The position numbers and the translations under genes are program-made. A DNA stretch of 64,000 bases, taken from assembly GCA_039096225.1 (NCBI GenBank), contig JBBPEB010000009.1:1143001-1207000 (forward strand), read 5' to 3'. The notes beneath the pieces are model-generated. The model searched no databases. It had not been told where the DNA came from and worked only from the letters and a program-made list of their open reading frames with translations. This DNA is from Blastocystis sp. Blastoise. Taxonomy: Eukaryota; Sar; Bigyra; Opalinata; Blastocystidae. This document shows, in pieces, positions 13,301-24,678 of the stretch (its first letter is position 1; every line of letters starts with the position of its first letter).

Positions 13301-13598
13301 ACATAGAATAGATAATTCATACTTGATATATTATGAAAAAGAAAATAATCATCAGCCACATCTTGTAAAGGCCTTAAAATATATAAAGGTGAATGATTCC
13401 ATATTTGTAATGAATTACGATTATGGTCCAGCATTATCATCTGCAACAGGATTATATTATCACTTTATGGACAGTCAAGGGTTTCAAGGATTCCAAAATA
13501 TTAACATATTTCTTGCTTCAAACGTTTTAGTAATGGATATACATACAAATAAAACCCCTGATGACATTCTTTGTGAAGTATATACTTATATTAATTAA
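10347..13598 (+). CDS. tnp2-type (CACTA-like) transposase
   Basis: Three exons join: 10347 to about 10520 (MIIATLLSERHD... LILSQK), about 10622 to about 10955 (IIHEKVSTKEDAMNDL...), and about 11032 to 13598. The second exon carries paired Cys (CNKCHVIH... CSNPIC) of a zinc-binding region. The third opens with IPLIPRLQAILSS and contains LSFNVTTDGISMF, GDSAALSHVGKFLG, YPCRFCDM and LDTMHLFGNVCNTLL. These follow the order of the transposase_21/tnp2 family, where N-terminal Cys pairs precede a PLIPRLQ-like segment, a D-G-x-x-x-F block, a CRFC knuckle and a D-x-MH block. The long exon is open for 807 codons, so this copy may be functional or recently inserted. Residues about 295-380 of the long exon are a Lys/Ser/Asn repeat not expected in the family. 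The coding frame may continue into a fourth exon (13900-14025). Terminal inverted repeats were not found. Confidence 0.8.
12066..12290. repeat. in-frame minisatellite in the transposase (Lys/Ser/Asn-rich)
   Basis: Repeated units read AGTAATAAAGGTAAGAAG and then AGTAATATGAAGGAAGAT, in multiples of three. They encode runs of SNKGKKKK-like and later SNMKED-like peptides. The array sits between the D-x-MH block and the conserved C-terminal half and keeps the frame. Confidence 0.85.
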
Positions 13599-13899
13599 TA
13601 ATAAATAATAATATATTCATATTAGTATCATAATAAATACATCGTATGTATATTAGTAATAGTTATTTAGTATCATTTTTTATATTTCATTGTGTAGATA
13701 AATCTTTTAATTACTAATATAATAATTATTATAATGAATTCATTTTACTTTTATATATATTTAATTATCAGAATGATTACCTTCATCTTTATATGCATAT
13801 ATATATTCTTAATACTAATTATTTATATATTATTAACTATAAAAAATTTTGTCAAATAATATCTTTTATTGTTTCTATACTTTATTCTTCTTTATATAG

Positions 13900-14025
13900 G
13901 AAAAACAAACCAAAGAAAAGACTATCCAAAGGTCTACGTTGACAGTAACTTCAGAAGATGTTTATACTTATACAACATTTATACCAAAAGACTACATGCA
14001 TGTGAATGGGTACATTTCCATGTAA
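13900..14025 (+). CDS. possible last exon of the transposase gene
   Basis: After a TATATAG acceptor at 13895-13899 a phase-0 reading frame runs EKQTKEKTIQRS... TSEDVYTYTTFIPKDYM... ISM and stops at TAA 14023-14025. A matching phase-0 donor exists in the third exon (TTTGTGAA followed by GTATATAC near 13578), which would replace the last few residues of the 13598 ending. Base composition is more coding-like than its surroundings. This is inference; either ending is possible. Confidence 0.4.
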   Translation, partial: EKQTKEKTIQRSTLTVTSEDVYTYTTFIPKDYMHVNGYISM

Positions 14026-15898
14026 ATACTTATAAAATTATATGTATAATCGTATTTAAACTTTGACTTTTTTATAATTTATATTTTTAATGTATAATTT
14101 CATACATATTATCTCTTATAATCACTTTTTGGTTGTTCTTGTTATTAATGAATTTCATAACATAAAAGCAGATCATAGTAGGTTTTTCTAACTTAATTCA
14201 ACTTCATAATAGTTAAAATTACAGTGAATAAATGTTTTAAATAATACATAAAAAAATGTTCAAATTCATATCTATTTACAACTTTTTTCACCAATAATCT
14301 ATATATATGAAGCAATAATCATCGAACTTTTCAAGTATCTAATATTATATCGAATAATATATATATTATATTGATTTGTACTAAATTCATTCATATTTAC
14401 TGAATATATCCTTATTTCATTGTATTTTTCTATCCATAATAATAAAGCATCTTATTTAAAAACTATTACATGTTCTATTCAAAATAGAATGAGCATAGAC
14501 TTATTTAATTTAATCTTCTAAATTCTCATATATTTTTTTAAATGTTTAATATATAATCCTATTTTATTGTTATTAATTCATAAAGTAATTATTACAGTAA
14601 TATATGTTTTCTATATATTTTACTAAACCATTTTCAATAACCATATTAGTAGATCTTTTGTTACTAATAAATGAAATATTAATGGCAAACCATAATGAGT
14701 AATATATGATTTTTGTATGAACAGTCATATGATGAGAGTAAGAAAAGAGATAGAAGAAAAAATAATTAAAAGGAGAATCTGCATAGCAATACTATATTAT
14801 AATCTCATTAATCTATAGTATTATTAGTAGTAATAATAGACATTCATTGATAGTTGTGATAGAACTATTTATGATCTAAGATCAGTAGAGGTTATAAAGA
14901 AAGTAATAGTACTTCAAGTATTATTACTTATGGTATTCTTTCTTTAAAGATATGATTACGAAAACCGAATTACATATTGATATCATAACATTTTTGGTAT
15001 TTAAATTAATTTAAAAACTGTTAGTAAAGGAGGTACAATCATTTAATGACATAGCATAATATTTTAATTGATTCAAAATGTAAGAGAAATTAGAAAACAA
15101 GAATAGAAAACATAATTATAATCTTATCATTGTTCTTATTAATAACTACTATTATACGTAGTATTAGGAGAAGAAAGAGGAAAAATATAAAAGGTATTGC
15201 ATAGTAGTATATTCCAAATATATAAGTATTAACAATATTAGAAGCAATAGACAGAAAAAGGATTTGGTGTATAATAGTTTAAGTAGCAGAATATCATTAG
15301 TATTAGATATAGTATTATTGGAATAAGAATGTAAAAAGACATGACACATATAAAATATCTTTAATATCATTACAACTAGACATAATAATAACGGTAGTAG
15401 TAGCACAAAATATTTCTATTATATTTAAGAATTCTTATAATTATTATGAGCATGCGTATTATAACGAAAACAAGAAGAAAATTGTAGGAGTTTAGTAATA
15501 GTAGTAGTGTCATCATCAGCTTATTATATAAAAATACAAGGAGACATAACAGTATGGGTATGTTCTAACAAGAGGAAGATTATTTTGAAGAAATATTTGT
15601 ATTACGATGAAAATATAATCAGTTGTTAGAATAAAAAGGCTTATACTAGTAATACTATTATACTTCATGATCTTCTGATTGTTATATAGAGAAGACTATT
15701 AATATTATTGATTCTTTATTAGTATTAGTATATGTACTATTATTTATAATCTTAGTATCTTAGTATTTGCATCCAAATTACTGATTCTTAATATAGCATT
15801 CATTCTTCTTCATGCTTTATTATTATTCTTATTGTTAATACACTTGATATGACTTTTGTTTTTGTTATTAATAACTGTAATATACAGCAGTAATATAT
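14026..15898. other. A+T-rich non-coding DNA
   Basis: No coding exon was recognised. From about 14,700 onward the DNA is rich in AGTAATA-like triplets on this strand, as if degenerating into the neighbouring minisatellite. Confidence 0.5.
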
Positions 15899-18546
15899 GG
15901 AAGTAATAATATTTAAGGATGTAGTAATAATAGTATCATAAAGAAGTAATATTATCATAAAGAAGTAATAGTATCATAAAGAAGTAATAGTATTATAAAG
16001 AAGTAATAGTATTATAAAGAAGTAATAGTATTATAAAGAAGTAATAGTATCATAAAGAAATAAAAGTATTGTAAAGAAGTAATAGTATTGTACAGAAGTA
16101 ATATTATTATAAGGAAGTAGTTACATTATAAGGAAGTAATAATATTATAAGTAAGTAGTTAAATTATAAGTAAGTAATATTATAATGAAGTAGTAATATT
16201 ATTATTATAAGTAAGTAGTAACATTATAAGTTATATTATTAAAATGAAGTAATAATATTGTAATGAAGTAATATTATAAGTAAGTAGTAATAATATTATT
16301 ATAAGTAAATGGTAACATTATAAGTTATATTATTATAATGAAGTCATAGTATTATAAGGAAGTCATATTATAATGAAGTAATAATATTATAAGGAAGTAA
16401 TAATATTATAAGGAATTAATATTATTATAAGTAAGTAGTAATAATATTATTATAAGTAAGTAATAATATTATAATGAAGTAATAGTATTATATAGATGTA
16501 ATAATATTATAAGGAAGTAATAGTATTATAAGGAAGTAATAATAATATAAGTAAGTAGTAATAATATTATTATAAGGAAGTAATAATATTATGAGGAAGT
16601 AATAGTATTGTAAAGAAGTCATAGTATTATAAGGAAGTAATAGTATTATAATGAAGTAATAATATCATAAAGAAGTAATATTATTATAAAGAAGTAATCT
16701 TATTATAAAGAAGTAATAGTATTATAAGGAAGTAATAGTATTATAAGGAAGTAATAATATTATGAGGAAGTAATAATATTATCATAAGTACTAACATTAT
16801 AAGTTATATTATTATAGGTAAGTAATAATATTATAAGTAAGTAGTAACATTATAAAGAAGTAGTAACATTATAAAGAAGTAGTAACATTATAAAGAAGTA
16901 GTAACATTATAAAGAAGTATTAATATTATAAAGAAGTAATAATATTATAAGGAAGTAATAGTATTATAAGGAAATAATAGTATTATGAGGAAGTAATAAT
17001 ATTATAAGTAAGTAGTAATAATATTATAAGTACTGACATTATAAGTTATAATATTATAAGGAAGTAATAGTATTATGAGGAAGTAATAGTATTATGAGGA
17101 AGTAATAGTATTATAAGAAAGTAATAGTATTATAAGAAAGTAATAGTATTATGAGGAAGTAATAGTATTATGAGGAAGTAATAGTATTATAAGGAAGTAA
17201 TAGTATTATGAGGAAGTAATAATATTATAATGAAGTAATAATATTATAAGTAAGTAGTAATAATATTATAAAGAAGTAATAATATTATAAGGAAATAATA
17301 ATATTATGAGGAAGTAATAGTATTATAAAGAAGTAATAGTATTATAAGGAAGTAATAGTATTATAAGGAAGTAATAATATTATAAGGAAGTAATAATATT
17401 ATAAGTAAGTAGTAATAATATTATAAGTACTAACATTATAAGTTATAATATTATAAAGAAGTAATAATATTATAAGGAAGTAATAATATTATAAGTAAGT
17501 AATAATATTATAAGTAAGTAGTAATAATATTATAAAGAAGTAATAGTATTATGAGGAAGTAATAGTATTATAAGGAAGTAATAGTATTATAAGTACTAAC
17601 ATTATAAGTTATATTATTATAAGTAAGTAATAATATTATGAGGAAGTAATAGTATTATGAGGAAGTAATAGTATTATAAGTACTAACATTATAAGTTATA
17701 TTATTATAAGTAAGTAATAATATTATAAGTAAGTAATAATATTATAAGGAAGTAATAGTATTATAAGTAAGTAATAATATTATAAGGAAGTAATAATACT
17801 ATAAGTACTAACATTATAAGTTATATTATTATAAGTAAGTAATATTATTATAGGAAAGTAATAATATTATAAGTAAGTAGTAACATTATAAGGAAGTAAT
17901 AATATTATAAAGAAGTAATAATAATATGAGGAAGTAATAATATTATGAGGAATTAATATTATCATAAGTAAGTAGTAATAATATAAGGAAGTAATAATAT
18001 TATAAGGAATTAGTATTATCATAAGTAAGTAGTAATAATATTATTATAAGTAAGTAGTAATATTATTATAGGAAAGTAATAATATTATAAGGAAGTAGTA
18101 GTAATAAGGAAGCAATTACAATATTATTATAAAGAAGTTGTAATAATATTATAGGTAAGTAATATTATTATAGGTAAGTAATAATAGTATTATAGGAAAG
18201 TAATAATATTATAAGGAAGTAGTATTAATATTATTATAGGTAAGTAATAATATTACAGGTAAGTAATAATATTACAGGTAAGTAATAATATTATAGGTAA
18301 GTAATATTATTATAGGTAAATAGTAATAATATTATAGGTAAGTAATAATATTATAGGTAAATAGTAATAATATTATAGGTAAGTAATAATATTATAGGTA
18401 AGTAATAATATTATAAGGAAGTAATAATATTATAAGGAAGTAGTAGTAATAATTTTATAGGTAAGTAATAATATTATAAGGAAGTAGTAGTAATAATAAT
18501 AGTATAAGTAATAGTATTATAAGGAAGTAATAATACTATTATTATC
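15899..18546. repeat. 2.65-kb minisatellite, ~19-bp unit
   Basis: The basic unit is AAGTAATAGTATTATAAGG (19 bp) with variants AATAATATTATAAGT and 22-bp forms carrying an extra TAGTAATA; about 135-140 units in all. A variant block AGTACTAACATTATAAGTTA recurs at about 16784, 17035, 17423, 17589, 17675 and 17800, showing higher-order duplication. Early units are mostly CATAAAG/TATAAAG types, the centre TATGAGG/TATAAGG, and the right end TATAGGTAAG, so unit types are regionally clustered as expected of local slippage and unequal exchange. Confidence 0.95.
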
Positions 18547-18769
18547 GCCAAAAAAGTTAATTTCATCATTCATATTATTCTTCTTAGTTATAACATTAAT
18601 ATAATTCTTATCATTATTATAAGATAATATATTATTATTATAATTAGTACCTATAAGGCACTCATACTTATATTCTTATTATTTTCTTTACATGATTCTT
18701 TTTATTCTTATTATAATATCATAAAATCTAGAAGTGAGAAATAAAATTATGAAAAGCAGAATCTATAGA

Positions 18770-18808
18770 ATGTAAATAAATATTTCTGTGTAACGCTTGT
18801 AATAATAA

Positions 18809-18844
<36 letters not shown>

Positions 18845-20190
18845 TATATGTTTCAAGTGGATATTGAGTAGTTGATATATCTAATAGTAATTGAGAGCAG
18901 GCATGATCATTACAGAGATTAAGGAATATATCTAAGCAATTTTTAATAATCACTGTATTATCTTCCCAATAACGAAGGTTATTCAAAATTACATCGATTA
19001 AGTGATTTAATATATTACTCTTCTTACATCTAGACAAAAAATAAGATAAATCATCAATGCAATATTGATAAATTATTTATATATATATTTAATTTCTATC
19101 TATTAATACATAGCCAATAAATATATATAATTGCTCTTTTCGAGAGGAATTCATATCAAGAAAGGTATCATCAGGAAGACGCTTCTTATTCTCATATATA
19201 TATCTATATTTCTGAATTGTTCAAAGAAAATTTAATGATAATTCCATGTTGGAATTAATCCTACTAAATCAATTCTATATATATATATTTATACATATAT
19301 ATATATACTGTAAAAACGAAAGCAAAAACAAATGTAATAATATATAATAATATATATAATAATATATAATAACATATTATAATATAGTTTATATATATTT
19401 ACGTTAAGTCAATAACTAGCATTATGTTTAAGTTGAATAACTTCTGTACCTATTAATGATAGTTATTTTGAACCTGTGTTTGCTGAATACTTGATTAATA
19501 AAAACAGTAACAACAGTATTACAAAACCACGAAAGACAGCCTATAAATAATTGTTTAAGAATATATATATTGCTCAATAATTGTTTTATTCGCCAATTCT
19601 TGATAATCTGTAGTATTTACTCATACTTTAGAAAATTGATAAAGAAGGGTCTAGAAATACACGAGAATAGAAGTAATAAATATAATAATGAATATAAATA
19701 TAAACGTATATTTAAATGCAAATATAAACAAAAAAAGAGATTATTATAATAATACTATATACATTATATTCTTCATTAAGAGGATCAAAGCAGTTACATA
19801 TATATGTAGTATTCACTTAAAAAAATATCTGACTATTTGAGGTAATTGTTGCATTTCTATGGCTAAGCTTTCTGTATCACTAAGAGGGTTATTCATATCA
19901 TCATCAACATAATCATCTACACTTTCCATTTTACCATTAATATATGCTTGTATTAATTGATGAACAGATTCATTAAAACAACTTGTATTATCAATATCTG
20001 AACCGATCTGAACATAACGTTCAGCACAAATCAGTCAACTCCATAAAGTAAGTAAATAACTAAAAGAATTACTACACCATTGCCAATTCTTAAAGGAATC
20101 AATAGTAAAATTTGTTAAAAGACGAATAAATTCACTATATCGTGGAGTTCTGAAAAGTTCTGATAACTGGAAATTAGCCTAAAGAAATAG

Positions 20191-20237
<47 letters not shown>

Positions 20238-20900
20238 TTATAGTATAATATATTCGTATATAGAATTCATATAATACATTAATAATAATAATAATAAATA
20301 TATCTATATACTTTAAGTTTTCATAATAATTGACAGAACATATGATAAGTATCTTTATCATCAAATGCATGACTACGAGTTAATTGTTCAAAAACCTCTT
20401 CAATTAATAATTTTAAGAATTCTAAACGAGATTCAGGTTTAACAAAGAGATAACGTCTCATAGAAGTCATCATTAATAAACAATGTAAACAAGTGACTGT
20501 AGTAGGAGGATAGCAGGAGTAATAACTAGATAAAGAAGATAATGATGACAATAATAATAAGTATAATAATAAGTATAATAATGATAGACATCTATTATAT
20601 AATATATATATATAATAATTACTATACAATGATTTTTAGTAAAGTTAAATAAATGAATAAATACAGAAAAGTATGTAATTAAATCAGAACAAAACATGAA
20701 TTTAATTTTTGCACAAAAACATATTCTGTTCTTGTTTAATATGATTAGACAAGCCGTAGACAATAGTAACAATCATAAAACTTAACCGATGTAGTTAATT
20801 CACAAAAGAATTGTGGCAGCATAACTTCTTAAATACTCTAATAAATATCCAAAACCATTATTGAAAGGCATAACTTCATTAACAACTGTAAACATCGAAA
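18770..20900 (-). pseudogene. exportin-7 (XPO7/RanBP16)-like fragment
   Basis: Discontinuous exons match the middle of exportin-7. About 20500-20310 reads TCLHCLLMMTSMRRYLF... DTYHMFCQLL. About 20182-19825 reads NFQLSELFRTPRYSEFIRLL, NFTIDSFKNWQW and YLLTLW, then the acidic NGKMESVDDYVDDDM. 19560-19400 reads LSWFCNTVVTVFIN. About 19240-19120 reads FFEQFRNI. 19037-18842 reads VILNNLRYWEDNTVII. The family transports proteins through nuclear pores with Ran-GTP and is about 1,000-1,100 residues; only the central third is visible here. Breaks: in-frame TGA at 20321-20323 and at 20035-20037, and apparent frameshifts near 19450 and 19228. The N- and C-terminal halves were not found, and the 3' side runs into the minisatellite. 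The family assignment is strong and inactivation is likely. Confidence 0.75.
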
Positions 20901-21050
20901 GGAAAAACTAAAAAGACAACAGATTAACAACAACATATAAAAAAATCTATAAGATTATAAAGTAATACGTGTAGCAATTATATCTATAATAATCAAACAC
21001 ATTTATCAATTTAAAATAAATTATGACATTTTGTTAACAATAATTATAAT

Positions 21051-21119
21051 AAAAATTCTTCGTTTAAAAAAAACGAAGAAAACTCGCTGTTTTTTACAAA
21101 AAAATTTTTCTTCGTTTTT
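21051..21119. repeat. nested inverted repeat (TTCTTCGTTT / AAACGAAGAA)
   Basis: TTCTTCGTTT occurs at about 21057-21066 and again at about 21108-21117, with the inverted copy AAACGAAGAA between them at about 21071-21080. The middle copy can pair with either flank, giving two mutually exclusive hairpins. Confidence 0.8.
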
Positions 21120-21558
21120 TAATCATTCATTGACCTAATTCAAATGTTACAAGCTGTTCGTCATATAGAATAAAAATTAGTTGTGTCTTCTTACTTTTAA
21201 ATAAAAACTAACAAATTATATTGATTTACTCAAAATCGATATGAAATAATTTGGGCAACTATAATGTTTATAGCATATAATTTAGGGTGATTATGCTATG
21301 ATACAATTGTGAAATCAACACACAAACAAATATTTGAATCTGATGCAAAATATTCTATTGACGCATCATTAAGGGTGTCTTGTGGCTCATATACTCATAT
21401 CTGATATGAAATGAGTCTTAAAACAATTTTCAATTATATTTAGACATGTTTTAATTCAAAAATAGAAATAGACCAAGTTTTGAATGGGAAAAACATTCCC
21501 GTAAGTATTTCAAAAATTTAAGACTCTGGTCTGACTGTCCATCAAACAAATAGGCTCG

Positions 21559-21588
21559 GTTATTTTTTTTCACTGAAAAAAAAATAAC
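21559..21588. repeat. 12-bp-stem hairpin GTTATTTTTTTT / AAAAAAAATAAC
   Basis: A perfect inverted repeat with the 5-base loop CACTG lies inside the atypical 21-22 kb tract. Confidence 0.8.
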
Positions 21589-22531
21589 AAAATTTGAATT
21601 TTTGGCTGAAATTTGGTTTTGAGCCATAGCGGCCATTTTATTAATTTTTATTCGTATATATGACTCTTAAAAATCTTTTACTCCAAACACAACTATAAAA
21701 AACTTTATAATATGGACCCGATGAATTAACCAAATTTCGACTTAAAACAAACTAAAAACGTTTTTGATATTATGTGACATTCTAAGACGAGAAAATAATG
21801 TCAATTTTTTAATAAAATATGTCTAATATGGTTTTTTATACCTAAGAAAAACTAAACTGAAAAAAAGTGTCAAAATTTTGTCAAAATTCACGATTTTTGC
21901 CTAAGTCGCTGAAGTAAATCTCATTCCATTGGTGGAACAAGTTTTGAACCAAAATCAACCAATCAGATACATTTAATAATTAAAATATCGCTGATAGTGG
22001 TTTATTATAATAGTTTACATATATATATAGATATATATAGTATATCCTCTTAGTTATTTTTTAAACTAAAAGATATAATATTTATTTGTATATATATTAA
22101 TTATCCAATTTATTCATCTATTACTAAGAAAATTATATTAGTATAAATATTTTATTTATTATTAATTGTTAAATAGGCTGCCTTGTTTTTATTATGAATA
22201 AAAATCTTTATATAGTATATATGTAACTAAATTAAATATGTATAAAATTTTTATGGTGATAAAAAAAATAAAAAGAATATAGATAAAAAATATATATAAT
22301 TTCTATATTGTTAAATATATTATTTTTATGAAGAACAGTATATAAGAATAATTAAATCGACTAAATAAAGAGAAAATAATTAATATTATAGTATGCAAAA
22401 TAGAATATAAGTATTCTAATTAACTTTTAGATAGGGTTTTATAATATAATATTAAAAAGAAAAAACATACAAATATAATTTTTAAAATGCATATATATAT
22501 TTTATGAATAGATAAAATAATTATATATATC

Positions 22532-24678
22532 TTATTGGCTTGTAAATACTTCAAAATCAATTAAATCAAATTCATTTTTTTTATCAGGTTTATTATTATT
22601 AGCAAAGAAACTATTACCTAATTCAGGATAAGGAGATATATATACTGGACTCTCATCACATAGAAACTCATTATTACCATTTGTAAATTGATCTTTATCA
22701 ATTTGAGATTTTAAATATATACCACCACAAAATACTAGTTCCGAAGTAGAATCATTACTTATTAATGCACTATTTGTATATTCAGGATTAATATTTATTT
22801 TTGTATAATTATGTCCATGAGGATTTGTTAATGAAAATAAAAATGCTTTTGAATCTGCTCTAAATCCTGTGCCTCCTCGAAGTGGATTTTCCATATCTCT
22901 ATGATTCTTTCCCCAACCAACACTAGTATATCCTCCAAATATATACGATTGACCATATTCATCTTTTCCTTGTATAATTACTAACGATTCTTTCTCATCA
23001 CATTTCTCATGCCATTTCTTTACACTTCTATTCTCATCAGAACATCTATATAATAATTCCCATTTTTTATTTCCTTCAAACCATTTACTTAACTCATTAC
23101 CCATTTTTTCATTAATAAGAATTGAATTGGGTAAATATAAATGAGGATCTGGTATTAATTCATATACTTCATATTCATCAACAGTAAAATAATTAGTCTC
23201 TTGTGGACCAGCTGTATTTACAAATAAAGATCGGAATTGAGGAGTAAGACTATGAGCATATACAGTAGTTTTTTCATTAACATAACTGTCGTTATTATTA
23301 TGACAATCATCACTAATACATATATCCATAAAATCAGGGCCACGATTCTTATTACAATATAATGCATTATAAGGATCGAGAATATCATATTTAGTAGGAG
23401 GAATATCATATTCATTACTTAATGTAAATAAGAAAGACCCACTATCAAATTTCCACCAATTTTCACTTCTAGATTCCCAATATTGAGTAGTATATCCTCC
23501 AAATATATTAATCTTATTATCATGACCTTTATGCTTAATAATAGACACAGTAGGACATTTAGTATCGCAATATTTATGGAATTCACTTGCTTTATATTCA
23601 TATTCACTTGCTCTATAAATTATAATAATAAATACAATAAAACATACCTAAATAACAATTTCCATTGCTTTTCTTTACCAAGCCAATTTACTAAAGGTAT
23701 TTCCATAGATTTATTAGTAAGTATTCTTGTATAAGGGAAATATAAACAAGGAGTCAATGCTTCTTTTATCTTTTCTTTTACCTCATCACCAAATAAACTA
23801 TACATTTCATTCTCTAATAAATCTCTGTTTATATTCTTTGTTTCTTCTTCAGAAATATAAATACAATTATATTGAATATATTCATTAATATGATCAATAT
23901 ATTTATAATTCATCTGTATAAAAATTTCATTATTCTCTTCATCATAATCTACATATCCATCATCATATTCATTAATAATATAATTCCATAATCCATTCTT
24001 CTTTAAATAATCTCTTAATCTATCATCTTTCTTTTCATTTATGTAAAGAATAACATCATCATCTTCTTTATATGGTTTCATAATATGATTCTTTCTAAAT
24101 CTATATGGATATTTAACAAATTCTTCAGGAATAGGTAAACCACAATAACCAAACATTTTAAATAAATCAATTTGATCACTCAAACTTAACATATCAATAC
24201 TTATTTTCTTATTCATTAAAGAGTCAAATAATAAAGGAGCTACTGTTTCATCATAAGGATAATCTAAATAAATAGTACTATCAATACTTCTTTGATCTTC
24301 TTGAGAAGCTTCATAAATAAAACTACCTACTAAACTATTTGTTATTCTTTTAGGAAGAGAATAAAGTGGGCCGCCATTCTTAAATTGAATATAATCAATA
24401 CCATTATCATTATTATTCATAGTAGCATCATTTTCATGAACATATGAAGATTCTTGGATAATTATAGGTTTCTCATCACCAGTCTTATCATTCATTCCTT
24501 CACAATTTCTTACGGATTGCTTTACTAATTCATTTATAGACTCTCCTGAATGAATACAGAAACTTATTGATTTACTTAAAATACCAATCAAATCACCAAT
24601 CAGTCTTTCAAAATGAATTACATCCTTCTGGATATCACCCATCTTATCAAGATTAATTTCTACATTTTCTTTCACCAT
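22532..24678 (-). CDS. BTB protein with two TLDc domains (family B copy 2)
   Basis: Two exons. The first runs 24678 to about 23650, starting MVKENVEINLDKM; the second is open to TAA at 22532. They join at LLFR|ASEYEYK across a short intron. Domain order: helical leader; T1-like BTB (FKNGGPLYSLPKRI, YLDYPYDE, LFKMFGYCGLPIPEE); a second BTB-like stretch (DVILYINEKKDD... YIDHINEYIQYNC); TLDc 1 (PLVNWLGKEKQWKLLFR, INIFGGYTTQYW, VDEYEVYEL); TLDc 2 (LSKWFEGNKKWELLYR, SYIFGGYTSVGW, LIDFEVFTSQ). The second TLDc is present only in this copy and is colinear with the first, so it looks like an internal duplication, old enough to have diverged. The copy appears intact. It is the 3'-most gene of a unit whose upstream gene is the solenoid gene 26360-30217. 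Confidence 0.85.

Larger units (their letters stand above)
20901..22531. other. non-coding tract with hairpins, possible dead mobile element
   Basis: Between about 21,050 and 22,000 the DNA has fewer TA runs and more G+C than any neighbouring spacer, and no exon that can be tied to a family. It holds nested inverted repeats at 21054-21119 and a 12-bp-stem hairpin at 21559-21588. From 22,000 to 22,531 it returns to plain A+T spacer. The short reading frame on the minus strand near 21450-21636 has no family features. Confidence 0.45.

Noticed and set aside
15899-18546. CRISPR-like array of short repeats
   Set aside because: Units are contiguous and degenerate with no unique spacers, in a eukaryotic context; it is a minisatellite.
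21451-21636. 61-codon minus-strand frame as a gene
   Set aside because: Short, spans a hairpin with long homopolymers, and has no family or splice support.
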